39,273 bases of DNA from Chitinophagales bacterium (GTDB lineage: Bacteria; Bacteroidota; Bacteroidia; Chitinophagales; Chitinophagaceae). Both the position numbers and the translations under genes were made by a program. The stretch is from positions 1-39,273 of the forward strand of contig JAATGW010000090.1 in assembly GCA_015654495.1 (NCBI GenBank), written 5' to 3'. Of the stretch, positions 26,301 through 35,090 are shown in pieces (position 1 is the first letter of the stretch; each line of letters begins with the position of its first letter). The notes below the pieces were generated by a model, which worked only from the letters and a program-made list of their open reading frames with translations, had not been told where the DNA came from and made no database searches.

Positions 26301-27022
26301 CATTGGTTGGATTAAATTATGTTGACGCTGATGTTGTAAACGACGAAAACAATATCAGAATGGGAAAATGGAACGGAACAGCTCCCTGGGTCAGGTTTGA
26401 TCCTTCGATCACCCCTGCATCTAACCTGCTGAATGCAACGGTTTCATCATTCTCTGATTTTACCGGTATCAACCTGCTCGAAGCATTGCCGGTGAAACTC
26501 AACAACTTTACAGCTACCCTGGTTGATAAATCCGCTGACCTGGCATGGACCACCGCGGAAGAGATCAATTCATCACATTATGACGTTGAACATAGTACCG
26601 ATGGTGTTAATTTCAAAACCCTTTCTGTTGTTTCTTCAAAAAACAGCCAGACAGGTAGCGCATACGCTTATCGTCACCTGACCCCGACCGTGGGTAAAAA
26701 CTACTACAGGCTGAAAATGGTGGATGTGGATGAAAAATTTGAGTACAGTCCGATCATCATGCTGAAATATTCAGGCCCGGGTAAACAGCTGAGCGCCTAC
26801 CCGAACCCGGCAGTCGACAATGTTACTATCCGGTTTGAAAAAGTGACCAAAGCCGCTTTCATCAGGGTGGTTGATATGCAGGGACGCATTCTGAATTCTA
26901 TTGTTGTACCTGCGGGTTCAACACTGATGCAGGTTAAACTCAACGGGTATTCACGAGGTATATATAATATTGTTTATGAAATTGATGGTGAGAAAACGAT
27001 TCACCGGATACAGAAGAATTAA
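23387..27022 (+). CDS. Giant T9SS-secreted repeat protein (adhesin-like), copy 1
   Basis: This is a 1211-residue secreted protein. A signal peptide with long n-region (1-33, ending NINAQ) precedes a very Gly/Thr/Asn/Ser-rich repetitive body (about 34-880) of short strands separated by G-T and N-G turns, which looks like a beta-helix. Residues 154-296 and 297-439 are a tandem duplication, and a third unit head starts at 440. A module with FPIGDNTG, SPVGILFTGGTY and YLTRYWTIT (about 885-1034) is followed by a fibronectin-III-like domain (about 1035-1130). A T9SS type A sorting domain begins at AYPNP (1137-1211) and contains VDMQGRIL and GIYNIVYE. It should be exported through the outer membrane and anchored or released at the surface. 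The ligand is unknown; adhesion is inferred from architecture. Confidence 0.92.
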   Translation: MKKLYPKVAVATVMKTVLTAIAGILISTNINAQTTGDYRTKATGNWNALTTWERYQAGTGWVQPTVGQGTPDDGDGAITILNTHTVTLTASVGADQFIISAGGQLTINTGITLTVETGTGTDLTVNGTLLNSGMITIATGFPTGATAGFGNGSVYKHNQTGGTIPTATWNTNATLEFSNGGTTAITAPNLGPLKVLVTNNTAVTVSGTTGTQTLDIAAGTGTDLQVNSGSSLTFNSNYENLDLNANATSVIDGTLRVNGAFVTSSNGTSTTVNGKFIYGGSQTGMTAAKFAVAAGAVFNCAIDAGAIPAANWNPQAILEFDDGGSIAVTSPNIGPIKVLVTNNTTVTMSGTAGAQTLDIGAGTGTDLQINSGSSLTLNGNYENLELNTNATAVIDGTLRVNGAFVTTDNGTSTTVNGTFIYAGSQSGITPAKFTVASGGTFEHAINGGTVPTATWSTGSTLKVTGLTDADLGGMSQAFYHVLFQNVLTDNVTLGAALNIQGNLTISNTGGANDELRISNDATDRIAAVAGNVLLTSGNFILVDDDGDVTFNVAGNFTQSGGTFRPKDDNGNVIINIAGNLTVSNGTFDQNAIGAGAATIINVTGNFALSNGTFDMSGTNGFSGVMNLRGNYTHSGGTLTETATGNGTFNFVGDKLHNFSSAGTASNTINYTVETGDTLQFDLAATLVSGAGTFNAQSGSTVGIRHTQGISTSGTTGAVRTTGRTYSPGANYIYNGSAAQATGTGLTGAANLTIANSGPAAVTITNNNVNVTGTLLISSGTLALGTNTMLVGGNWTNNGGSLTATGAGNVVMNGTALQTIGGTIATTFNNLNLNKTAGTVALAQNMNMAGTLNIGVNLDLATYILTMSAASPTIGTLGAGSFSATKMIIASGGGELRKTLSAAGAVAFPIGDNTGVAEYSPVGILFTGGTYAGYVSAKVADVKHPDNGNNDLTGNYLTRYWTITQSGLSGFSALVGLNYVDADVVNDENNIRMGKWNGTAPWVRFDPSITPASNLLNATVSSFSDFTGINLLEALPVKLNNFTATLVDKSADLAWTTAEEINSSHYDVEHSTDGVNFKTLSVVSSKNSQTGSAYAYRHLTPTVGKNYYRLKMVDVDEKFEYSPIIMLKYSGPGKQLSAYPNPAVDNVTIRFEKVTKAAFIRVVDMQGRILNSIVVPAGSTLMQVKLNGYSRGIYNIVYEIDGEKTIHRIQKN
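23846..24274 (+). repeat. Tandem in-frame duplication, unit 1 (429 bases)
   Basis: This is the first of two adjacent copies of a 143-residue unit inside the T9SS protein at 23387. It starts at VYKHNQTGGTIPTATW and contains GPLKVLVTNN, TGTDLQVNSGSSLT and IDGTLRVNGAFVT, each found again exactly 143 residues later. Confidence 0.9.
24275..24703 (+). repeat. Tandem in-frame duplication, unit 2 (429 bases)
   Basis: This is the second copy, starting at VFNCAIDAGAIPAANW and containing GPIKVLVTNN, TGTDLQINSGSSLT and IDGTLRVNGAFVT. The two copies keep the same length, with no insertion or deletion. A third unit begins at 24704 (TFEHAINGGTVPTATW) but diverges soon after. Confidence 0.9.
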
Positions 27023-27033
27023 AAACAAAGAGC

Positions 27034-27063
27034 AAAGGAGGCTGATTATTCAGCCTCCTTTTT
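27034..27063 (+). terminator. Rho-independent terminator of the first T9SS gene
   Basis: A perfect 12-bp stem (AAAGGAGGCTGA / TCAGCCTCCTTT) with a 4-nt loop is followed by further T. It begins 12 bases after the stop codon of the 1211-residue protein gene. Confidence 0.92.
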
Positions 27064-27225
27064 AATTACGATAGTTTTTCAGATTGTCTTTTTCTGTTTC
27101 AGGTGTTGAGAAAATTTCTGCCCTTACCTATAAAAAATTTAGTATTTCAAAAATATTTCTTGCTAAATATCAATGTTTGAGCGGTTTAAATGCAAGATGG
27201 CATACTTTTTAGGTAAGATAATCTG

Positions 27226-27545
27226 ATGAAATCGATCCTTCAAAAAGGCTACAATAAAATTCGATTTCTGAATCCGGTTCCCGGTGAAAACTATTACAGA
27301 TTTAAGATGGTTGATTTAAGTTCCCTGTTTTAATAACCGGTTGTGATGTTTACTATTTTATCGCTTAGGTCAATTCAGCGTTTTCCCTAAAGGCAGTTTG
27401 AGGAGGTCATTTATATTATCGATATGGCAGGAAGGCTCATTAGTTGACTGCGGTACCGGCAGGGGCAAACCGATTAAATGTGATGCGACAGGCAAATACC
27501 GACAGGAAGCAGTTTATAATATCCGTAAAAATTGGAATCCGTGAA
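27226..27545 (+). pseudogene. Decayed C-terminus of a fourth T9SS protein
   Basis: Pieces of protein in all three plus-strand frames match, in order, the end of the intact protein at 23387. From 27226, NPVPGENYYRFKMVD matches TPTVGKNYYRLKMVD (to residue 1113). From 27368, GQFSVFPK matches KQLSAYPN. From 27406, VIYIIDMAGRLIS matches FIRVVDMQGRILN. VPAG at 27453 matches VPAG at 1174-1177, and VYNI near 27512 matches IYNI near 1192. Spacing shows about 42 bases lost between the first and third pieces and a net one-base loss between the third and fourth, so the frame is broken. No upstream part of the gene is visible. It is a relic of a duplicated paralogue, probably silent. Confidence 0.8.
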
Positions 27546-28006
27546 CTATTCAGATATCCATAGGGTGCCGGTGACCGTAAGTTTTTCCTGCAGGTTAACG
27601 GCAACGAGTAGTCGGTTACAGACTTCCGGATTGAAGAATTTATGAATTCATACAATTTTTTATCTCATAATTTTGTCTAATTCAACATGTTGGCATATTT
27701 TTAACGCGTATTTCTACTTTTAATAATCCAATTCCTTTGATACTGCACCCGAATATCCCCCTGATCACTATGTACCGTTTGCCGGTCATTTTCTTTTTAA
27801 TCTAATGTAATTCACCAATCCGCGCAGGTTGTTGGTTTGCTTCACCGGTTAAGGGTATCTTTTGTTCTATTCACCTTCTCTCGGCGTATAACAAGCTAAA
27901 TTTTCTGCAAAAATTTTAAGCCAAACCTTACAGAAAGCCGGTATGGAAATGCCGATCATTTTTCATTTATAACCAAATCCAGAATCTGAAATAAAACTCT
28001 ACCTAC

Positions 28007-30895
28007 ATGTTAGCAAAACCTTCTGCTTACAAAAACATCCTGCTTACTTTTTCCGGAATCTTTTTAATTCAATTGAGTATCGCTCAGACAAATGTCTGGG
28101 ATGGCTCAGCCAGTAATTTGTGGAACAATCCTGCAAACTGGTCTTTAAATGTCACTCCCAAGGTCGGGCATGATGTAGTTATTCCAATAAGCGCAAATAT
28201 TAGCCTGAACTCTACTCCTCAAACCTTAAAAAGTCTCACAGTTTCGGGAGGAGCAACGGTATCACTGACCGCAACCGGCGGAACCAGAACTCTTACACTC
28301 AGTAATCCGGGTGCTGCTGGTCTTGATGTTCAGGTCGGGAGTACACTCACCATCCAGGGTACAGGTACAACAGCGATCAGGATTCAATTTTCCGGAGCCG
28401 GAACGCTTGGTAATATCGCAGGTACATTAAATCTAGAAGCAGGTGGAGCTGGCGGATTTTACAGTGCAACAAACAGTATAACAACGGTAACCGGTACACT
28501 TAAAAGAGTAAAAGGTACGATCGTTTCCAATGATATAAATCTTACCATAGCTGACGGAGGCACTTATCAGCACGCTTTAAATGGAGGCGCTATACCTGTC
28601 GCAAGCTGGGGATTTGGCTCGTTTCTGAATCTGACAGGTTTAACCACGACATATCCTACGGGAATGGGTCAGATTTTTGGTAGTGTAATATTTTCAAGTA
28701 CACTCACGAGCAATGTGTTTATGAATAGTGACCTGTTCGCTTCTGCTGATCTCACTTTAAGCAATACCGGAGCCGGTTCAATGATCTTAAACAACAGGAC
28801 GGTTTTTCTTAGTATAACGGTGGGTGGTACCTTTACACAGAATAGCGGTACGTTCATATTGGTAAACAGTACCGGCGAGTCCACTCTTGACATTGGCGGA
28901 AATTTTACATTAAACGGTGGATCATTTATCGAGAAAAATGCTGCCGGAAATGCTACTTTAAATATTGCCGGAACAATGACGATCGCCGGCGGCCTTTTTG
29001 ATCAACGTGCGGCTAGTAATGTTGCCAACTCCAGTGTGAATGTTTTCGGAAATTTTGTACTCACCGGTGGTGTGTATGATATGAACGGAGTTAACAATAC
29101 TCCAGGCTATTTAACCGTTTTTGGTGATTTCAGTTATACAGGAGGGAGCCTGACTGAAACGGCCGCTGGTACCAGCAATGGTCAGGTTATTTTTGGAGGT
29201 TTTATTCAGACATTTACTTCAGGTGGAGCTGTAAATCCGACTTCAATAATTCATTATACAATTAATCCGGGAGTTGTGCTGCAGTTTGCGGACCCCTCTA
29301 CTATTATTACAGGAGCCGGCTCATTTTCAACTTCTGCCGGTTCAACTCTTGGTATTACCAGCGCTCAGGGTATCGCTGTAACTGGTGCTACCGGGAATGT
29401 TCAGGTAACAGGAACAAGAACATATGCAACCGGTACCAGTTATATATATAACGGAACAACAGACCAGGTTGCAGGTACAGGTCTTTCTCAGCATCCCGCG
29501 GAGTTTATTACCATAGAAAATGCAGGAAATACAGTAACTCTTTCAGGAAACGTAGTTGCCACAGCAGACCTGGTAATTTCTAATGGAACTTTAAGCGCTT
29601 CATCATTTAACCTTACCATTGGTGGCGAGTGGGTCAACCTTGGCGATTTTATACCTGGCACAGGAAAGGTTACACTTAATGGGGCAGGTGTTCAGAACAT
29701 AAGCGGAGCAACAACAACTACGTTCAATACTCTTGAACTAGCTAAAACAACCGGTACGGTATTATTGAATCAGGACATTCTGATTAATAGTGCACTTAAT
29801 TTAGATGTGGTACTTGATATTGGAAATTTCAACCTGACAATGGGCAATACAGCTCAGAATATCGGAACAGTTACCGGCACATTTGGACCTACAAAAATGA
29901 TTGTAGCATCGGGTAGCGGTGAAGTTCGCAAGAATGCAACTTCAGCTGCTCAAGCCACCTATGCATTCCCGATAGGTGATAATTCAGGCACTGAAGAATT
30001 TTCACCTGTTGGAATTCTGTTCAGTGGAGGTACCTATAATGGTTATGTAGCAGTGAAAGTTGTTGATGATAAGCATCCGAATAACCTTAATATTACTGAT
30101 TATCTTACCCGCTACTGGATAATTACACAAACCGGATTTTCAGGATTTACTGCGCAGGCAGGTTTTAATTATGTTGACGATGATATTGTTGGTACTGAAA
30201 CTGAAATTCGGCTGGGTGAATGGACAGGTGCTGAACCCTGGCTCAGGTTTGATCCCTCAATTGATCCGTCATTAAATGCACTCGGTGCCACACTCACGGT
30301 TTTTGGTGAAATGTCAGGACTTAGTGTGTCTGAAGCGTTACCAATTCATTTTGGTTCTATCCGGGGATGGGCGCCAAATAGCAGCAGTATTAATGTTGAA
30401 TGGAAGATCCTTGGTGAAACAGGAACTTCTCATTATGAAATTGAAAAATTGCAGTCTGCAAACAATTTTGTGAAAATCGGAACTCAGGAAGCTGGCAACA
30501 GCGGGCTCGATGTGACCTATTCCTTCACTGATCTGTCTCCTTTAACAGGCGATAATTTCTACCGTATAAAAGGTATTGAACTCACTGGTGAAATTACCTA
30601 TAGCCCTGTTGTACGGGTTAAGATCAATGGATCAGGGGCAAGAGAGATGAAGATTTATCCTAATCCGGTCAAAGGGAATTCGCTTGCAATTTCCCTGCAA
30701 AACTTCAAAGCAGGAAAATATGAAATGACCATTACCAACAATCTGGGCCAGGTTATTTACAGCCGCGGAATTGATCAACCGGCTGGTACTACTACCATCA
30801 CGGTTCCATTGAATAATGCTTTGGCAAGAGGAATGTACAGGTTAAGGTTAACCAATGGCGAGGATACTTATATCAGCAGTTTCATAAAAGAATAA
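28007..30895 (+). CDS. Giant T9SS-secreted repeat protein (adhesin-like), copy 2
   Basis: This is a 962-residue secreted protein. A signal peptide (1-26, ending LSIAQ) is followed by WDGSASNLWNNPANWSLN, a common opening of Bacteroidota surface proteins, and a Gly/Thr/Asn-rich beta-helix-like body. The TYQHALNGGAIPVASW unit head seen in copy 1 occurs once. A run of GGNFT/AGNxT strands (about 270-400) is shared with copies 1 and 3. The module with FPIGDNSG, SPVGILFSGGTY and YLTRYWIIT (about 630-775) is followed by a fibronectin-III-like domain (about 780-875). A T9SS sorting domain starts at IYPNP (883-962) and ends SSFIKE, close to copy 3. It has its own UUCG-loop terminator. Surface adhesion is inferred. 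Confidence 0.92.
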   Translation: MLAKPSAYKNILLTFSGIFLIQLSIAQTNVWDGSASNLWNNPANWSLNVTPKVGHDVVIPISANISLNSTPQTLKSLTVSGGATVSLTATGGTRTLTLSNPGAAGLDVQVGSTLTIQGTGTTAIRIQFSGAGTLGNIAGTLNLEAGGAGGFYSATNSITTVTGTLKRVKGTIVSNDINLTIADGGTYQHALNGGAIPVASWGFGSFLNLTGLTTTYPTGMGQIFGSVIFSSTLTSNVFMNSDLFASADLTLSNTGAGSMILNNRTVFLSITVGGTFTQNSGTFILVNSTGESTLDIGGNFTLNGGSFIEKNAAGNATLNIAGTMTIAGGLFDQRAASNVANSSVNVFGNFVLTGGVYDMNGVNNTPGYLTVFGDFSYTGGSLTETAAGTSNGQVIFGGFIQTFTSGGAVNPTSIIHYTINPGVVLQFADPSTIITGAGSFSTSAGSTLGITSAQGIAVTGATGNVQVTGTRTYATGTSYIYNGTTDQVAGTGLSQHPAEFITIENAGNTVTLSGNVVATADLVISNGTLSASSFNLTIGGEWVNLGDFIPGTGKVTLNGAGVQNISGATTTTFNTLELAKTTGTVLLNQDILINSALNLDVVLDIGNFNLTMGNTAQNIGTVTGTFGPTKMIVASGSGEVRKNATSAAQATYAFPIGDNSGTEEFSPVGILFSGGTYNGYVAVKVVDDKHPNNLNITDYLTRYWIITQTGFSGFTAQAGFNYVDDDIVGTETEIRLGEWTGAEPWLRFDPSIDPSLNALGATLTVFGEMSGLSVSEALPIHFGSIRGWAPNSSSINVEWKILGETGTSHYEIEKLQSANNFVKIGTQEAGNSGLDVTYSFTDLSPLTGDNFYRIKGIELTGEITYSPVVRVKINGSGAREMKIYPNPVKGNSLAISLQNFKAGKYEMTITNNLGQVIYSRGIDQPAGTTTITVPLNNALARGMYRLRLTNGEDTYISSFIKE

Positions 30896-31345
30896 AAAAC
30901 TGAAATAAATATTAATCAGGGGCTGCTTCGGCAGCCCTTTTTTTATTCCGGGAGATTTGTACAATGCAAAATGCGGGTTTTTAGATGCAGCATATTCCTG
31001 AATCCGAAATCCTCCGGTAAATGCCAATAACATTTACTCAGAAGTTAGAAAAGAGCTTCTGAATAGGCAGATTATTAATTCCTGAATTTTGCCTGAAAAT
31101 ATAATTGAGTCGGGCGGTGGCTGAGGGCGGACGGTGATCAATACCGGCATCAAATAACTCAACCCGACGGACCTTTCCATGAGCAAAACATCATCACAGC
31201 TGAGAAAATCACAGGTGAAGGAAGATAAAACACCGTAGCGGCTTATAACAACTTTATAATTCTGTAGCTACATCAGTTAAGCAGTAGACGCTAAATTAAC
31301 GGCTTGTGTAATAACATGATCTCCTGCATCTAAACAAAAACTTTT
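30896..31345. other. Intergenic region with terminator, otherwise no gene seen
   Basis: This 450-base stretch begins with the terminator of copy 2 (30920-30944). The rest is interrupted by stops in all frames. Fragments reading FLNPKSSGK and DKTP faintly recall T9SS sorting domains, but the match is too weak to annotate. Confidence 0.55.
30920..30944 (+). terminator. Rho-independent terminator with TTCG tetraloop
   Basis: A 7-bp GC-rich stem (GGGCTGC / GCAGCCC) around a TTCG tetraloop is followed by seven T. It lies 25 bases after the stop of the second T9SS gene. Confidence 0.95.
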
Positions 31346-32047
31346 ATGAAGATAATCTCTCTGGGAGCTTTAATGCTGCTTTCATTTTATTCCGGTAATA
31401 CCCAAAGCAGGAATTTTATTGATCAACCCTATATTGAAGTAAGCGGCAACGCAGATACTTTGGTAAACCCGGACCGGATTTATATCCGCATTTTTTTGAC
31501 AGAAAAGGATTCAAGGGACAGGATACCGGTTGAAGAGCTTGAACAAAGAATGGTAGACGTATTTAAGAGTCTTGGTATTAATACGGAGAAAGATCTGGCT
31601 GTTGCAGATATGACCAGCAACTTCAGGGTTTATCTTTTAAAAAGCAAAGATGTTTTGAAATCTAAGCTCTATATGCTTAAAGTAAAAGACGCAATTACTG
31701 CAAGCCAGGTATTTATAAAGCTTGAAGAAATTGATATTTCGAATATAAATATCGACAGAATAGAGCATTCTGAAATGGAAGATATAAGGAATATGATGCG
31801 TTCAAATGCTATGAATGACGCAAGAAAACGAGCCGTTGCCTTAACAAAAACTCTTAATCAGTCGGTAGGCCCGGCTATTTATATTTCAGATATAGAGACT
31901 ACCAACCAGGATCTGCAAAACAGAGTTAACGGAATCCGGATACGCGGATCATCTCTGAAAGAGAAATCCTACAATGAATTACCAATGATAGAGTTTGAAA
32001 AGATTAAAATTTCTGCTGTTATAAATGCAAAATTTATTCTTAAATAG
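31346..32047 (+). CDS. SIMPL (DUF541) domain periplasmic protein
   Basis: This is a 233-residue exported protein. A short signal peptide (1-20, ending GNTQS) is followed by YIEVSGNADTLVNPDRIYIRIFLTEKD, the opening of the SIMPL/DUF541 family (GxGxxxxxPDxxxxxxxV pattern). Further family features are the helix with NAMNDARKRAVALTKTLNQSVGPAIYISD and the closing strand IKISAVINAKFIL. The family forms periplasmic or surface oligomers of poorly known function. It lies between the second T9SS gene and the convergent third one, with 94 bases to the latter. It has its own leader and no operon partner. The family call is fairly sure; no link to the T9SS proteins is shown beyond position. Confidence 0.85.
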   Translation: MKIISLGALMLLSFYSGNTQSRNFIDQPYIEVSGNADTLVNPDRIYIRIFLTEKDSRDRIPVEELEQRMVDVFKSLGINTEKDLAVADMTSNFRVYLLKSKDVLKSKLYMLKVKDAITASQVFIKLEEIDISNINIDRIEHSEMEDIRNMMRSNAMNDARKRAVALTKTLNQSVGPAIYISDIETTNQDLQNRVNGIRIRGSSLKEKSYNELPMIEFEKIKISAVINAKFILK

Positions 32048-32141
32048 TCAAGTGACAGATACCTTCATAAACTGAAATTATTTTATCAGGAAGTTGTAAG
32101 AAGATCTCATTTTAAATGAGTTCTCAGTTCTTAAACTTCGT

Positions 32142-35090
32142 CTATTCTTTAACGAAAGAGGAGAGATAGTTTTCGCCCGTCCCGATTATGCGGAGATGAT
32201 AAATACCGGCCGGTTGTTCGCTGGCGAGTTTTAAATTCAACATAACAGACCCGCCGGCATGTTTGAATTGTTGCTGGAAGATTTTTTGCCCAAGGCTGTT
32301 TGTAATCAGTAATTCATACTGGCCCGATTGAAAATTATTCAGAGCGAGTTGCAGATTTCTTCCCTTAACCGGGTTAGGATATAGCTTCATCGTTGCAGGG
32401 CCGCCTGTGCGCATGTCTGCCCTGGCCTCCTGTACAGCAGCGGCTTTCCGTGCATTTGATTTTGCAATTTCATGTACGCCAAGACCGGTAAAATCAGAGA
32501 ATGAAGTGATGCGATCTGCGGTAAACGTATTTCCTTTTGGCGGTTCGGGAAAACTGATCCAGGCGGAATCGGATAATTCGTGACTGTATTTGCCAAGCCT
32601 GAGATTTTCTGTAATACCCCTGACATCAGTTGGATCAAACACCGCAATCACCGAAGCAGTAAATCCTTTAAAACCTTGCTGGTTAACTGTCCAGTATCTG
32701 TTAAGATAATTTTCAGACTCGGGATTGAGAGGATGTTTTTTGTTGACTACAGAAACACTTGAGTAGCCACGGAAAGTTCCTCCGGTAAAACTGATCCTGA
32801 TTGGAGAAAAGAATTTCTGGTTATCTGAAATATTTCCAATCGGGTAATAAAAACCTGCCTGTAAAGGGTCGAAAGCCTCCTTCCGAATCTCGCCGGTTTC
32901 TCCGAGCGCAATCATTTTCTGATTGCTTAATGAATCTGCTTTCACCGGATCTGCTTTGATTCCAAAACTAAGAACATGAGAGCCCACATCGAGTATTCCG
33001 TTAACCAATGAAAGCTGTGAAGAAACAGAAATATTATTATCCAGTTTCACTCCGCCAGGATTGTCGATTGTAAGATCGTAGAATGTAGAAGGATTTGTGC
33101 CTGCAATTTTTTGTTGTTCGCTTCCGCTAAACGTTACAAGTGATATATTTCCGGAGTTGTAACTACCGTTATTGATCCAGTTTCCCTTAACAATCAGACC
33201 CATTTTCCTGGAAATTAATTCGCCCTGAACAATACTAAATGTGCCTTTCACAGTTAAAATAGTTGATTGAGATACTTTAGTAGGATTGTCAACCGTAACT
33301 GACGCCGGAATGATACCTGAAAAGCCATCACCTGTGTATTGAGGAACCGAACCATTCAGGATTACATTAATGCCAGATTGGTAAATTCTGACTGGTGTGA
33401 GAAAATGTCCGTTTAAAACGGGTGCATTTACGAGGGCGGTCGGGTTTTTTAAACCAATAGTACTGCCGGCATACAAAACAACCTTACCGGTGCCGGTGAT
33501 TTTGGAATTAGCATTGGCCATCTGAAGAAAGCATAAGCTGTCAGCAAAAACATCAATGTCTTTCTGAATCCCACCAGACGCATCAAAAAGCTGAACGGTT
33601 CTGCCATTGAAATGAATCTTCCCTCTTCCGCTACCCGTTTCAGTTAGTATGCCACCTGCGACAATAAAATTTCCGGCGGCATACAACGATCCTTCTCCTG
33701 AATTCGATGAAAAATTAGTAGTTCCGCCATTATGCCTGAAATCCCGGATTACAGTAATAGTTGCAATTCCTTTATTTGAAAAGGTATCGGGAGTATTGTA
33801 TTGAATAGTTCCTTCATCATGGCTGAGGTTTCCTGCGATATATACTTCAGCACTGCCAGCTGCCGACTTAAGAATCAATACTCCACCTGACTGATAAAAA
33901 TTCCCCCCAACCTGCAGACTGGCAGTACCCGTGAAGTCCACCAGCTTCAGGTTGCCGGATTTTAATACAAAATCACCGCCTACGAGGATACTATGGTGTG
34001 TGCTATCACGGTTAAGAATAATGGAAGAACCTCCGCCTGTATTTGCAATGGTGAGATTGCCACTGCAATCAAGTGAATTTTTCAGCACGAGATCTTTTGA
34101 AATGGCTGATTCAAAACTCACATTTCCCAATGACTGGTCCATGCCTTCCGGAAGTTTCTCAAGCAGCCCGCTGAGAATGCAATTTGATTTTGCAGACCAT
34201 TTTGCAAATGGAATGCGACCGCCATCCTGCTTATGTTCATATACAGATGCTTCTGAAAAAATTAAACCTGTTGCATTACTGCCATTCAGTGATCCTTCAT
34301 TTATCAGTCTGCCCCTGAACTCAAAAAGAACCGATTCGTCTGGAATTTCAATAACTGACTGGTTAATTAATGTGCCGTCAATCTTAGCATAAACTTTTTT
34401 CTCAGTCAGAAGTTTTTTTATTCCGGTCCCGATTTTAAGTGAGGAACCTGCAGCAATAGTTAAATCTGTATCGAGATTGTTTTTGAGTAAAATTGTTCCG
34501 CTTGATTTATTACTCAGGTTGAGTGAAGTATTGTTGATTATGCAGAGACGTGGAAGGATTGTTTCCGGATCGATCGTTATCCAGTCAACGGGGCCACCAC
34601 CGCTGAATTCAATTATAGCATAAGGATGGGAGGCAATAGATAGAGGAGAGAAAGCATGCAGATTTTTATGACGGTAGATACCATAGGTCTGCAATGAAAC
34701 ATTTCCATCAATTTTCAGATCACCTGAATTTTCAAAAATACCTTCAATTATCAGATCCGATCCGGCACCGTTTGGTATCCAAAGATGTGCACTGTCGGTT
34801 AAAATAAGTGTTGCTTTTGCATCTACCTCAAGTTGATCTATAGTTACAGAGTCGGTTATCAGAATTTTTGTATCAGCTTGTATATGTATGATGCCTGCAT
34901 TTACGCGCGGGACCCCCTGGAGAATTGTTGGAGTCTGCCAGCCGGAATCTGTAAGAATCTGCCATGTGGATATTTCATTCCAGTTTCCGCTGACTACAGA
35001 ACGGTAGTCGCCGGACTTCTGACTGTACGCATTCATTCCCAAAAGAACGAATAACATAGCCAACAATAATAACCTGAATGAATTATGCAT
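32142..35090 (-). CDS. Giant T9SS-secreted repeat protein (adhesin-like), copy 3
   Basis: This is a 982-residue secreted protein. The ATG at 35090 is chosen over an in-frame GTG at 35096 since it starts a standard signal peptide (MHNSFRLLLLAMLF, cleavage after AYSQ). The N-terminus (SGDYRSVVSGNWNEISTWQ) matches copy 1 (TGDYRTKATGNWNALTTWE). One VYEHKQDGGRIPFAKW unit head and the GGNF/AGNF strand run are present. The YPIGN, SPIRISFTGGTF and YLNRYWTVN module lies at about 720-870. Unlike copies 1 and 2 it lacks the fibronectin-III-like domain. A short charged Ala/Lys/Arg linker leads straight to the T9SS sorting domain starting LYPNPVKG (903-982) and ending SSFVKE, which pairs it with copy 2. 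Confidence 0.92.
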   Translation of the reverse strand: MHNSFRLLLLAMLFVLLGMNAYSQKSGDYRSVVSGNWNEISTWQILTDSGWQTPTILQGVPRVNAGIIHIQADTKILITDSVTIDQLEVDAKATLILTDSAHLWIPNGAGSDLIIEGIFENSGDLKIDGNVSLQTYGIYRHKNLHAFSPLSIASHPYAIIEFSGGGPVDWITIDPETILPRLCIINNTSLNLSNKSSGTILLKNNLDTDLTIAAGSSLKIGTGIKKLLTEKKVYAKIDGTLINQSVIEIPDESVLFEFRGRLINEGSLNGSNATGLIFSEASVYEHKQDGGRIPFAKWSAKSNCILSGLLEKLPEGMDQSLGNVSFESAISKDLVLKNSLDCSGNLTIANTGGGSSIILNRDSTHHSILVGGDFVLKSGNLKLVDFTGTASLQVGGNFYQSGGVLILKSAAGSAEVYIAGNLSHDEGTIQYNTPDTFSNKGIATITVIRDFRHNGGTTNFSSNSGEGSLYAAGNFIVAGGILTETGSGRGKIHFNGRTVQLFDASGGIQKDIDVFADSLCFLQMANANSKITGTGKVVLYAGSTIGLKNPTALVNAPVLNGHFLTPVRIYQSGINVILNGSVPQYTGDGFSGIIPASVTVDNPTKVSQSTILTVKGTFSIVQGELISRKMGLIVKGNWINNGSYNSGNISLVTFSGSEQQKIAGTNPSTFYDLTIDNPGGVKLDNNISVSSQLSLVNGILDVGSHVLSFGIKADPVKADSLSNQKMIALGETGEIRKEAFDPLQAGFYYPIGNISDNQKFFSPIRISFTGGTFRGYSSVSVVNKKHPLNPESENYLNRYWTVNQQGFKGFTASVIAVFDPTDVRGITENLRLGKYSHELSDSAWISFPEPPKGNTFTADRITSFSDFTGLGVHEIAKSNARKAAAVQEARADMRTGGPATMKLYPNPVKGRNLQLALNNFQSGQYELLITNSLGQKIFQQQFKHAGGSVMLNLKLASEQPAGIYHLRIIGTGENYLSSFVKE

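Larger units (their letters stand above)
27023..28006. other. 984-base interval between two T9SS genes with terminator and gene remnant
   Basis: This interval holds the terminator of the upstream gene (27034-27063) and a decayed T9SS C-terminus (27226-27545), both listed separately. Bases 27546-28006 contain no recognisable gene, RNA or repeat, and no clear promoter motif for the gene at 28007. Confidence 0.7.

Noticed and set aside
30960..31250. Possible second relic of a T9SS sorting domain (FLNPKSSGK, DKTP fragments)
   Set aside because: Matches are short, in different frames and not in convincing spacing, unlike the clear relic at 27226-27545.
32105..32119. AT-rich palindrome CTCATTTTAAATGAG between the SIMPL gene and the third T9SS gene
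   Set aside because: The stem is too AT-rich with almost no loop and no T run, so it is not a credible terminator.
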